64,000 nt of DNA from Lewinella sp050633125 (GTDB taxonomy: Bacteria > Bacteroidota > Bacteroidia > Chitinophagales > Saprospiraceae): the NCBI RefSeq assembly GCF_050633125.1, contig NZ_JBOEFX010000112.1:5962-69961 (forward strand), in the 5' to 3' direction. Below the pieces are notes generated by a model, which was not told the DNA's origin, searched no databases, and saw nothing but the letters and a program-made list of their open reading frames with translations. The translations under genes were made by a program, and so were the position numbers. Shown piece by piece: positions 10,205-18,350 of this stretch; within the stretch, counting starts at the first letter, position 1, and each line of letters begins with the position of its first letter.

Positions 10205-13200
10205 GCGTCTCGGTTATCTAGGATGATGTTATTGGGTGTTCCGGTTAGCTGTGGTTGGCAACCACAATCTTCTGTCCATTCGTTATCGGTAGTTCCTTCG
10301 ATGATCTCAATGTCGTGCTTGCGTGCCGATACCAGAATCGCCACTTGCTTGGTAGGGCGTACCATTTCTACATCGCGTTGCAGCGGATCAAGGGTATGGT
10401 TCAAAATCAGGTCTTCAACGTAATCTACATAGGGCCGTTCTTCAATAAAATTGACCAATACAGACTTGTGCATTTTACCTCCAAATTCGATCTCAGCACC
10501 ACTTCCTGTAGCCCAAGGGGAGAGAAAATTGAGGATTTCCTGGTTGAGGAGTTCTTCATAAAAAGTTTCGTCCAAACCATCAAATAACCGCACCTTAAAA
10601 CTGGCGACAACGGGCTCGAAGATGGGGTTCCGTACGTGTAACGTAGCTTGGCAAGACATCCGCTTTTTCAGGAAAGCCGCCATCGCTTCTAAATCAGCCA
10701 AGCTCACGTAAGGCCGCAAAGGATCAACAGCTCCTTGGTTCTGGAGGTCTGCAATGCCTACAATGGTTACATGCCCAGGTGCCAATTCCCGGTACGTCGG
10801 TTGGGGACTACCCGATTCATACCGCAGGTGGTTGAGGCATTTTACTTTATGAAGCTGGGGAAATTTTTGCAGTAATAAGCGTTCATAATCCCACATATTG
10901 ATGGCGCGATCCTTGTGCCGAAGGCGTTCACTGGTGCGGGTATAATAAGCCGATGGTAGTTCTTCTGCGCTTCCACCGTAAGTGGCATACGGTTGCGCTA
11001 CTTTCTTGACAGCTCCCACTGCTTGGCGCAATTTGGCGATGGTTCCTGCAGGTAAAGGCAATGCCCCCAACTGCGGATCGTTCTGGTTGTCGATCATGGC
11101 TACGGCCATACCTTGGGCATATACCCCAACAATCTGATTGACCGCATCTACTGCCGTCTCAACGGTGGCGCACAACCATGCTTTACCTGTGGGCAAGAGC
11201 GTATTATCCTCATTAATATCAGCAGGAATGCTCAGGCGTACCAGCCCACTTTGCAACAAGCCCTGTGTACCATCACTTATTTCCCTTTCGGTAAAAGGCA
11301 CCCATTCGTTTTGACGGAGATACCACCACCTCAGGTGAGGCTTAGGCTTTGCCAACAATGGATCGGCTGTGCCAGCTGCCACCTGAATGAGGAGCGAAAG
11401 CACCTGCGGAGCCTGTAGCCCTTCCACGCCGATCAACCACTCTCCGCCGTCTTTGCCGACATTATTGACAGGGCCATCAGGCGTAGAGGTATTGTACTGA
11501 CTCACCAGCATGGGTAGTAAAGCCGTTGGCCCAGCGGTGGGTTGCTTCTCGGCCTCCCCAAAAGGATGCAGGTGAAAAAATTCCGCCGTCAAATCCTTAT
11601 AAGCAGCAGGATTATTGAGCGTAATTTCCTGAGTAGCCGTGTAATCCAATTCTACATCCAACAACTGTGGATCATACAATGATTTGGGCAGGGCAGGATC
11701 AGCTCCGGTGCCCTTGGCATAAGCAGCCAGCGCAAGCGGGTATTTCGCATGCCCCCAATCGCCACTTAGGGAAAACCGAAGGAAACCACTGGTAGCTTGA
11801 TTAGAGTAAGGCTGATTATTCGAAAAATCAGGAACAATGATGCTGTTAGCCCCCAGCTCGATAGCGTTTGTATTTCCCTCCGAAAGTTCAACAGCGGTGG
11901 TCGAAGTACCGGGGAGGATATTTTTATCAACCGTGCCCGACCAGGCTCCACTCACCAAAGTACTCAATTGGGTACTTGCTGCTACCCCACTAGTTGTATC
12001 CTGATAATAGTTGCTCGTACTTTTCTTCTCTTTCCATGTTAGCCGAAGACCTATCACCGATGCTTTTTGAAAGACTTCTTTATCGCCCAAAATGAATACA
12101 GCGCCAGCGCCAGGTGCTGGCCCGAAAGGATGAAAAGGTTTGCTGGCATCCAAAGGGCCCGTACTGCCGCTAAGGGCCATATCCCTTTTTCCGGTTACAT
12201 CTACCTTCAACGAAAGGCTGGCAGCTTTTAGATTTTTAATAGCCTGGTAAGGAAATGGCACGTTATTTTCGTGTACCAATTCTGCTTTCAGCATCGGGAA
12301 ATCCGTTTGAAAAGCTCCGCCGTGAATCTTTGCCTGGTACGGCAAAATAGCGGGGTCATCGCCCTCAATGGTCCACTCCAATCGGTACCGACCATCCTCC
12401 GGGTCTTGATCAACCGTAATTGTTTTTTCCAACCAGCCTTTTTCGGTCGTGAGGCTTAGCTTAAATTTAACATCAGCCAGCGCATTCATGCCGCTCCCAT
12501 TAAACTTAAGGCTGATGGTACGGCTTCCTTGTTTCAGGTATAGATAATTGGAAGCTATTGCAAAACCAATCCGGGCAGTGGGCATTTTAATATCCCAGGT
12601 CGTCGCATCATCTCCTACTTCTTTATTCCCAAAAGGATGCCATCGGCCATCGGCACTGGTCAGTTCTTCTTCGCCTAAACCATCGGCAGAATTGCTTACG
12701 GGAGATGCAAAATAGCGGTTCCGATCACGGCTTTTATAAATGGGGCGCTCTGGGTCACCAAAGCTGTATGCTGCTATATCATTGGGTGCTTTGAAAATGC
12801 TTCGAAGGTCTGTCACCTTGGCTTTATTGGCAACAAAGTCTTCTGTTGCAGCAAAAATAATTTCTTGCCCAGTGGCATCTTTTCCTGCCTTAAAGGTCAC
12901 ACCTGCCGCCAGTAAATGCTTATCTACTTGTTTGGCCAACTCTACTGTAAGAAATGCTTTCGGTGGCTTTCCTGGGGCAAATTTCAAACGTAGTACACGC
13001 TCGTAGTAAAAACGGAGGTGTCTATCCGTCAGGGTGTTGAGGTAAGCCTGTTCTTTGGATAGCAATCGCAGAAATGCCAAAAAAAGAGCGAAATGCGGTT
13101 CATGCTTATTCCAATTGTACAACAAGGATTCCAAAGCCTTTTCCGCTTCTTTGATAGCCAAGACAAAAGCCTGTAGAAATTGCTCATAAACACTCGTAAA

Positions 13201-13983
13201 AAAGTAATGCCGAACCACAAAACTGACCGAAGTCGCCACAGTAGGGTCTGTTCCAAAAACAGTATCGTCCGCAGCTATTCCCGCCAAGTAAGTTGCCCAA
13301 TCGGTAGCACCTGACGGCAGCCAATCATCCGTAAACAAAGTCTCAGGAGCTGGTGTGGTATAGAAATCTTCTGTTGGTAACAAGTTTGCTCCCAGCACAC
13401 GGATTCCCGCGAGTGCAGGGCTTAGCGTCGTTTGCCCATCATCCAACAAGGTCGCCTGAGCGTGCTTGTGCCAAGCGATCCACTTTTGTAATGCAGGCGA
13501 TAAGTATTTATTCACCCGATTTCGCAATACTTCCTTTATGGGCAAACCTTCCGGAAGCAAACGAATATGGCGATCCAGTTGCCAACTTAGGTTTGTAAAG
13601 AGGTCAAAAAGTTGATTTAGATGTTGTTGTAAATGGAGGTTACTGGCAGCGCTACCGTCCTGATATTCCAGTTTTTGCAATTCAATAAACAATTGCCGAC
13701 TGGCTGTTCGAAAATCATCAATCGGTGCAGCGGCTAAATTTGCCAGAATGATTGCTGGATTAGCGGTCCAGAAATCAGTCCAATCACCTTCAGGCGTGTC
13801 TGTGTTATTATAAAACTGAACGAAACGCGCATAATCTCGGACAAAAACTATCCAATCTGCGAACGTTTTTTCATCCACCTTTACATAATCCGGCTGCTGC
13901 GCCAGCGGCTGCCGCTCACTCTGGGCCGTTCCGCCGTGGTTGAGGCGGTAGTCGTTCCGGATATCGTTGCAATTACTAGGCAT
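10201..13983 (-). CDS. baseplate J/gp47-family eCIS protein, Afp11-like
   Basis: This is a 1260-residue baseplate component. The N-terminal third is helical (FADWIVFVRDYARFVQFYNN and onwards). The middle is a large beta-rich insertion with Ser/Thr-rich segments (about 350-880). The C-terminal third carries the baseplate J core: AYYTRTSERLRHKDRAINMWDYERLLLQKFPQLHKVKCLNH, then PYVSLADLEAMAAFLKKRMS and VNFIEERPYVDYVEDLILNH. J-family proteins form the wedge ring joining the tube initiator to the sheath. It lies between the gp25-like gene (51 bases) and the Afp12-like gene (4-base overlap), as in other eCIS operons. The long central insertion is unusual compared with phage gpJ and may add to a cage-like baseplate. 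Confidence 0.82.
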   Translation of the reverse strand: MPSNCNDIRNDYRLNHGGTAQSERQPLAQQPDYVKVDEKTFADWIVFVRDYARFVQFYNNTDTPEGDWTDFWTANPAIILANLAAAPIDDFRTASRQLFIELQKLEYQDGSAASNLHLQQHLNQLFDLFTNLSWQLDRHIRLLPEGLPIKEVLRNRVNKYLSPALQKWIAWHKHAQATLLDDGQTTLSPALAGIRVLGANLLPTEDFYTTPAPETLFTDDWLPSGATDWATYLAGIAADDTVFGTDPTVATSVSFVVRHYFFTSVYEQFLQAFVLAIKEAEKALESLLYNWNKHEPHFALFLAFLRLLSKEQAYLNTLTDRHLRFYYERVLRLKFAPGKPPKAFLTVELAKQVDKHLLAAGVTFKAGKDATGQEIIFAATEDFVANKAKVTDLRSIFKAPNDIAAYSFGDPERPIYKSRDRNRYFASPVSNSADGLGEEELTSADGRWHPFGNKEVGDDATTWDIKMPTARIGFAIASNYLYLKQGSRTISLKFNGSGMNALADVKFKLSLTTEKGWLEKTITVDQDPEDGRYRLEWTIEGDDPAILPYQAKIHGGAFQTDFPMLKAELVHENNVPFPYQAIKNLKAASLSLKVDVTGKRDMALSGSTGPLDASKPFHPFGPAPGAGAVFILGDKEVFQKASVIGLRLTWKEKKSTSNYYQDTTSGVAASTQLSTLVSGAWSGTVDKNILPGTSTTAVELSEGNTNAIELGANSIIVPDFSNNQPYSNQATSGFLRFSLSGDWGHAKYPLALAAYAKGTGADPALPKSLYDPQLLDVELDYTATQEITLNNPAAYKDLTAEFFHLHPFGEAEKQPTAGPTALLPMLVSQYNTSTPDGPVNNVGKDGGEWLIGVEGLQAPQVLSLLIQVAAGTADPLLAKPKPHLRWWYLRQNEWVPFTEREISDGTQGLLQSGLVRLSIPADINEDNTLLPTGKAWLCATVETAVDAVNQIVGVYAQGMAVAMIDNQNDPQLGALPLPAGTIAKLRQAVGAVKKVAQPYATYGGSAEELPSAYYTRTSERLRHKDRAINMWDYERLLLQKFPQLHKVKCLNHLRYESGSPQPTYRELAPGHVTIVGIADLQNQGAVDPLRPYVSLADLEAMAAFLKKRMSCQATLHVRNPIFEPVVASFKVRLFDGLDETFYEELLNQEILNFLSPWATGSGAEIEFGGKMHKSVLVNFIEERPYVDYVEDLILNHTLDPLQRDVEMVRPTKQVAILVSARKHDIEIIEGTTDNEWTEDCGCQPQLTGTPNNIILDNRDA

Positions 13984-14034
13984 AGTTCTTAAATAGGGTG
14001 AGCAGGTGATTAAATGGTTAGGCGCAGGCCAAGG

Positions 14035-14466
14035 CTATATCGGATTATCAACTTGTGATCCTTCCGTCAAATAGAAGGGGTAGACAAAGTTGAAGCGCGA
14101 ATTGGTCGCTCGCACCCGATAAGCGATCGTGATAATGAGCACCCCTTCGTTCACACGTTCGGTGTCCAAGAGGATATTCTCTACTTCAATCCGAGGTTCG
14201 TAATACAGAATAGCTGTATTGATTCGGTCAAAAATCAAAGTCTGCAAGCCGGTGTCAATGGGTTCAAACAAGAGCTCTTCCATGTTGCTACCATAGTTGG
14301 GCAACATGACGCGCTCTCCCAAGGAGGTAGAGAGTAAAATTTCCAGGCTCCGGTCAATATCTTCCTGCCCGGTGGTCATTCGTACTCCTCTGGAAGCCTT
14401 TCTAAACGTTGGAGGAAAACTCCATCCCGTTCCTAAAAAATTAGTAGCCGGCTTATTATCGTCCAT
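14035..14466 (-). CDS. gp25-like baseplate wedge protein
   Basis: This 143-residue protein has the gp25/GPW lysozyme-like fold signature without catalytic function: FLGTGWSFPPTF, then TGQEDIDRSLEILLSTSLGERVMLPNYGSNMEELLFEP. The motif with RVMLPNYG is the conserved core that links the baseplate to the first sheath ring in T4, T6SS (TssE) and eCIS (Afp9/Pvc9). The length is normal for the family. It lies 16 bases after the PAAR gene and 51 bases before the baseplate J gene. I am confident in the family. Confidence 0.92.
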   Translation of the reverse strand: MDDNKPATNFLGTGWSFPPTFRKASRGVRMTTGQEDIDRSLEILLSTSLGERVMLPNYGSNMEELLFEPIDTGLQTLIFDRINTAILYYEPRIEVENILLDTERVNEGVLIITIAYRVRATNSRFNFVYPFYLTEGSQVDNPI

Positions 14467-14482
14467 AGTCTTTTATTTACGC

Positions 14483-14773
14483 TTATCCTCCAATCAGTAC
14501 GGTGGTGCAGCCAATGACGATGGTTCCACCATGGGCGGTACTATCGCCTAATCGGGCAGCAGGCATTCCGCCAATCAATACGGTTCCACTCCCTGCCACG
14601 ATAGCATCTGGTGGCCCGGTACAGAGTGCCTGATCCCCTACCCTTGCGGCCGGAAAGCCACCGATGAGCACCGTCACCTCTCCAGGAGGAATGATCGGCC
14701 CTCCCACATGTGGCACAGGGCCATTGGAAGCTGGGCAAACGTGCATATCATTGATTCGAGCAGCAGGTGGCAT
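14483..14773 (-). CDS. PAAR-repeat spike-tip protein
   Basis: This is a 96-residue protein beginning MPPAARINDMHVCP. It shows repeated PAAR motifs (PAARIND, FPAARVGDQ, MPAARLGDS), glycine-rich turns (VTVLIGG, TVLIGG twice), and His/Cys residues placed to bind the single structural zinc (DMHVCP, CTGP, TAHGG, IGC). PAAR proteins form the cone that sharpens the VgrG-like spike. The gene lies 11 bases downstream of the spike gene, as expected for an Afp10/Pvc10 equivalent. There is no C-terminal toxin extension, so it looks purely structural. Confidence 0.94.
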   Translation of the reverse strand: MPPAARINDMHVCPASNGPVPHVGGPIIPPGEVTVLIGGFPAARVGDQALCTGPPDAIVAGSGTVLIGGMPAARLGDSTAHGGTIVIGCTTVLIGG

Positions 14774-14784
14774 AGTTTGTTTTT

Positions 14785-16506
14785 TTAATTAATCTGAACC
14801 AGTCCTCCTTTGAGGGTGAGCGTTCCGCTGGCAGCAAATTCGCCAGTGCTTTGGGCATCAATTTTCACGGCCATCCCTTCTGCTTCCAGGTTGGTAGCGG
14901 CCTTGAGTACGATATCTTTAATACTCTCCATAGTGATTCCATTACTGTCTAGCACAATTTTATTTCCATGTTGGTCTCCCAGGGTGACAGATTGGTTTTC
15001 ACCAGAAATATCAATGAGGTTACCATCCGGCGTTTCGAGTAAAATGTTGTTATGCTCATCATTGAAGAGCCATTTCATTCCCGAACGGGAAACAAAACCT
15101 CGCTCGTGATTATCTTCAGTAGCATCCAGCGGTGCCGGGCGTGTACTGCTGTTGAGCATCCCCGTAATCACCGGAAAACGGGGGTCATCATTGAGGAAAC
15201 CGACCACCACTTCATCGCCAATTTCGGGGCGAAAGAAACTTCCCCGGGTATCGCCAGCGTCCAAAACGGCTACGCGTGCCCAGGTGCCATCATCTTCTGT
15301 GCTTATCAGCGGCAAACGTATCTGCACACGATGCTCGCCCAGCGGGTCATCATGGATTTGGGTTACGATCCCTATTTGTAGGCCGCTTACCGGAGGGATA
15401 ATCCCCGCAGCTCGCGGTTGGGTGACTTTAAATCGTTCTGTAAACCAGCTGTCATCCAAGCCAAACTCGGCATCAGTGAGCCAGTTGCCATTATTGATTT
15501 CATGGCGAATAGCGGATACAAAAACCTGCCCATTGAAGCGGTCACCTACGCCTTGCAGCGTGACCAATTGCCCTACTTCCAGGCTGGCTATTCCTTGAAA
15601 TCGTGCTCGCCCCCGAATTCGGGCCAAACGGCTTTTTTGCAGTCGTGCTTTCGACCAATCTTGCAATTCTGCTTCCGAAACATTGCCGCCATGCTGCTGC
15701 TGTAACGGATCAATGCCATGTGCGTCCGCTAAATCATTAGCGGTAAGATTTCCTGCATTTGGTGCCGTAAAAGTGCTTTCTTCAGCTTCCGCCAATTCGC
15801 TATTCGGCATGCTCCACGCCTTGGAATTGATGGACTTAAACTGGTTTCGAGCATCCATCTGCAAATCCAGACTAAGCAGGTTTCCACCGTAACTCAAACT
15901 CAATGCACTGGCTTGGGTGAGGTTGGGCGCTTTTACGCTCAGTGTACCGCCTTCTGTGATACAAATCTTCCCCAAAGCATCTGCCCGCGTGAGGACAAAA
16001 TCCCAGTTGGTACAATGGTATTGAATGACTTCTGCTTTTGATTCCGTGGTTGCTTCTACCTCTGCGGTTAATCCACTCGCTCTAATGATATCTTCTAGTG
16101 CATCGCTTTCTGTTGTGTCACGGAAATAGCGATTTTCCGGATTTAAGGTCATTTTAAAAGCAGGGTCTTTGCACACCACCTCCAGCACTGATCGCTGGTC
16201 GCGAACCCGAATGGCATGGCTCACCACGACCCCACTGAATATTTTGTCTTCCGTGCCCTGGTAACCGGCCTTTAGTTCCAGCTCTTTTCCGGGCACAAAG
16301 TAATCCTCTTCACTAGCGGTAAAAGTTTGAGCTGCCGGATCACCATCTCTTAAAATCAGCGTTGCCGTTGCGATACGATTAACGGCCTTGTTGACCACTA
16401 TCGACAAGACCTGAAACTCCCTCGGCACTTCGTTTCCTGCCGAAAGGACGGTAAACGTTGCCACCGAAGGCGCCACCGGAGTTGGTATAATTCTATCGCT
16501 TAACAT
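14785..16506 (-). CDS. VgrG-like spike protein (Afp8/Pvc8-like)
   Basis: This 573-residue protein combines a gp27-like N-terminal hub and a gp5-like OB-fold and needle. Visible signs include the AGYQGTEDKIFSGVVV and VEVVCKDPAFKMTLNPENRYF region of the hub, the OB-fold stretch GIVTQIHDDPLGEHRVQIRLP, WARVAVLDAGDTRGSFFRPEIGDEVVVGFLNDDPRFPVITGML (a VgrG hallmark), and a C-terminal beta-helix-like tail rich in alternating hydrophobics (LEAEGMAVKIDAQSTGEFAASGTLTLKGG). No C-terminal effector domain is present. It sits between the LysM protein and the PAAR tip, as expected for a spike trimer. Confidence 0.93.
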   Translation of the reverse strand: MLSDRIIPTPVAPSVATFTVLSAGNEVPREFQVLSIVVNKAVNRIATATLILRDGDPAAQTFTASEEDYFVPGKELELKAGYQGTEDKIFSGVVVSHAIRVRDQRSVLEVVCKDPAFKMTLNPENRYFRDTTESDALEDIIRASGLTAEVEATTESKAEVIQYHCTNWDFVLTRADALGKICITEGGTLSVKAPNLTQASALSLSYGGNLLSLDLQMDARNQFKSINSKAWSMPNSELAEAEESTFTAPNAGNLTANDLADAHGIDPLQQQHGGNVSEAELQDWSKARLQKSRLARIRGRARFQGIASLEVGQLVTLQGVGDRFNGQVFVSAIRHEINNGNWLTDAEFGLDDSWFTERFKVTQPRAAGIIPPVSGLQIGIVTQIHDDPLGEHRVQIRLPLISTEDDGTWARVAVLDAGDTRGSFFRPEIGDEVVVGFLNDDPRFPVITGMLNSSTRPAPLDATEDNHERGFVSRSGMKWLFNDEHNNILLETPDGNLIDISGENQSVTLGDQHGNKIVLDSNGITMESIKDIVLKAATNLEAEGMAVKIDAQSTGEFAASGTLTLKGGLVQIN

Positions 16507-16525
16507 TCTTTTGTTTTAATCTTGA

Positions 16526-17206
16526 TCAAACTTTAGCAAATGGCGGAAAATACAATTCGGTTCCAGCAGGTATTTGGCGGAATTTTGCCAGGTTGTTGAC
16601 TCTTGCTATTTGAGTTACGTAGGCGGTACTTCCGTAAATTTCTTCACACATATTGGGCAAAGTATCCCCTGCTCTGACCACCCGCTTATGGGTAAGATCC
16701 GGAGAAAGTAAATTGGCTTTTGCCAACCTCAGCAGGTCATCAAAACTGCCCTTGAAGCTCACCGTTGCCATAGCACGAATGGGCGTACCATCCGACTTGA
16801 ATAGCTTGTACTGAATCTGCAATCCGGTAATCCGCCCTTTAAAAATCATCTTTCCCCAGATGATCATAAAATGGCGGGGCTCGTGGGTTTCATCTTCAAT
16901 ATCCAGCAGGAACTTCCGAAACTTATCCATTTCAGAATAGATATCCGGGCGTGGGGTATCGTCTAAAATACCTGTATTATCAAACCACAAATCGCAGGAA
17001 AATTCTTCCGGATCATGGCGCGTATACTTGGCAGATGTTCCATCATTACCAGGCGCAGCATCCGTATTGTATTCAATCTTGTAGTCCATCGCATAGGACT
17101 CCGGATTGACCAACACCGGCCAAGAAGCTGGTGATGCCGGCTTGCTAAAGGCATTGTCCTTAAATGCCAGGATTCTCATTTTTTCCAACTTCCCGAGGAT
17201 GTCCAT
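16526..17206 (-). CDS. LysM-domain tube-baseplate adaptor (Afp7/Pvc7-like)
   Basis: This is a 226-residue protein. Residues about 1-165 resemble the CIS tube-initiator domain (LVNPESYAMDYKIEYN, FSCDLWFDNTGI, HFMIIWGKMIFKGRITGLQIQYKLF). Residues about 170-223 are a LysM-like domain (RVVRAGDTLPNMCEEIYGS, then LAKFRQIPAGTELYFPP). In eCIS, this protein joins the inner tube to the spike and the LysM stays internal rather than binding peptidoglycan. The 19-base gap to the spike gene and 30-base gap from DUF5908 fit co-transcription. Confidence 0.88.
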   Translation of the reverse strand: MDILGKLEKMRILAFKDNAFSKPASPASWPVLVNPESYAMDYKIEYNTDAAPGNDGTSAKYTRHDPEEFSCDLWFDNTGILDDTPRPDIYSEMDKFRKFLLDIEDETHEPRHFMIIWGKMIFKGRITGLQIQYKLFKSDGTPIRAMATVSFKGSFDDLLRLAKANLLSPDLTHKRVVRAGDTLPNMCEEIYGSTAYVTQIARVNNLAKFRQIPAGTELYFPPFAKV

Positions 17207-17236
17207 CGCTTAGTATTTTGCTTTTTTACACGGTAC

Positions 17237-17419
17237 TTACCTTTCCTTCTCGTCGGCGATAATGTTCAGCGTTTGTGCTACACATTCCGCCACCAGTGCA
17301 TCTTCCTTTTTACGGGTTTCCTGCCTGGTGTTTTCCGTACCAGGGGTAGTGTTATTATTATTTTGCGATTGTTCGTTCACATTAATTTTAATGTGGAGTT
17401 CTCTGATTTCAACGGGCAT
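17237..17419 (-). CDS. DUF5908 small eCIS protein
   Basis: This 60-residue protein begins MPVEIRELHIKINVNE, followed by an Asn/Thr-rich linker and a short amphipathic helix (EDALVAECVAQTLNIIADEKER). The MPVEIREL(H/V)I(K/R) start is the signature of DUF5908, a small protein encoded in many Bacteroidota eCIS operons just before the LysM gene. Its function is unknown. The start lies 3 bases after the stop of the tube gene, so translation is likely coupled. Confidence 0.85.
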   Translation of the reverse strand: MPVEIRELHIKINVNEQSQNNNNTTPGTENTRQETRKKEDALVAECVAQTLNIIADEKER

Positions 17420-17421
17420 AA

Positions 17422-17856
17422 TTACAGGAGTTTATAGTAGCGGTAACTGAGTTCAAGCGTTTCAATGACGATGCTGTTATCCTCGGCATTAAAGTCGCTG
17501 ACCGACCACCGTTTGGGCCAGGCCCTTACGACGCTCCAAGTGCGTAGCGGCTCATGGTTTTCATTCAGGAGAATTACCTGTATGTCTGTGGGTTCAAAGC
17601 TTCGATTTTCAAAAGCATCAATGCACCACTTTACGACCGTAGAATCTACCATCATTCCCCGTTTGAGCACCAGATTACTATAACTGGTACGCACAGGAAT
17701 TTCGTGAACAAAGCGGTTTTCACCACCTTCGTTAATCGTTTCCGTTTCGTATTCAACACTCAGGCCAGTGACACTCTGAAAGCGAGTATCATTGTCCTGG
17801 TCGCTGATTCCAAAGCGAACCGCAAAGTGAAAACCTACCGGTGGGTAAAATGCCAT
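17422..17856 (-). CDS. inner tube protein 2 (gp19/Hcp-like)
   Basis: This is a 144-residue phage tail tube family protein: YPPVGFHFAVRFGISDQDNDTRFQSVTGLSVEYETE at the start, then LVLKRGMMVDSTVVKWCIDAF and PKRWSVSDFNAEDNSIVIETLELSYRYY at the end. These motifs match T4 gp19-like tubes of eCIS (Afp1/Afp5 class). It differs clearly from the adjacent 142-residue paralogue and is probably used for a distinct position, such as the tube start near the baseplate, as described for Afp5-type proteins. It lies 14 bases after the first tube gene. Confidence 0.9.
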   Translation of the reverse strand: MAFYPPVGFHFAVRFGISDQDNDTRFQSVTGLSVEYETETINEGGENRFVHEIPVRTSYSNLVLKRGMMVDSTVVKWCIDAFENRSFEPTDIQVILLNENHEPLRTWSVVRAWPKRWSVSDFNAEDNSIVIETLELSYRYYKLL

Positions 17857-17870
17857 AGTTTAAGGGGGGA

Positions 17871-18299
17871 TTAGCTGACCATACTTAAGCCCTCGTGGGC
17901 AATTTCCAGGGTCTCAATGGCGACTTCATTGCCATCGGCTTTCAACTCTGAAGCCTGGTATTTGACGGCAAAACAGTTGGCCAAACGCCAGACCATGGTT
18001 GGCTCGTTTTCTTCATTGAGCAACTTTACGATGACATCGCGGCGCTCTACGGTATTCATCTGTACCGTATTGAACCAGGTATAGAAGCTGATGTCCCCCT
18101 CGAAGGTGCCCCGTTTGAGGGTTACATTTGCCAGCGCTTCCATGCCAGGCATCTTCAGCTTTGAATAACTTTTGCTGGAACCTTCACGGTATTCAATTAC
18201 TTCTACGGAACGCTCCAGACCCGTAACTTCAGTAAATCCCAGACGAGCCTCACCCCATTCGATGAGGAAACTAAATTTGGGAAGTGGGTAATTAGCCAT
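17871..18299 (-). CDS. inner tube protein 1 (gp19/Hcp-like)
   Basis: This is a 142-residue tail tube protein: YPLPKFSFLIEWGEARLGFTEVTGLERSVEVIEYREGSS, KLKMPGMEALANVTLKRGTFEGDISFYTWFNT, and an ELKADGNEVAIETLEIAHEGL ending. These are the conserved beta-barrel motifs of eCIS inner-tube subunits that stack as hexamers in the sheath. It is likely the major tube protein because it follows the sheath genes directly (51-base gap). The length is normal for the family. Confidence 0.91.
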   Translation of the reverse strand: MANYPLPKFSFLIEWGEARLGFTEVTGLERSVEVIEYREGSSKSYSKLKMPGMEALANVTLKRGTFEGDISFYTWFNTVQMNTVERRDVIVKLLNEENEPTMVWRLANCFAVKYQASELKADGNEVAIETLEIAHEGLSMVS

Positions 18300-18350
18300 A
18301 TTGGTTTAGATATTGTGTACCAAAAGGGTACGAGCTTAAATTTTTATTGA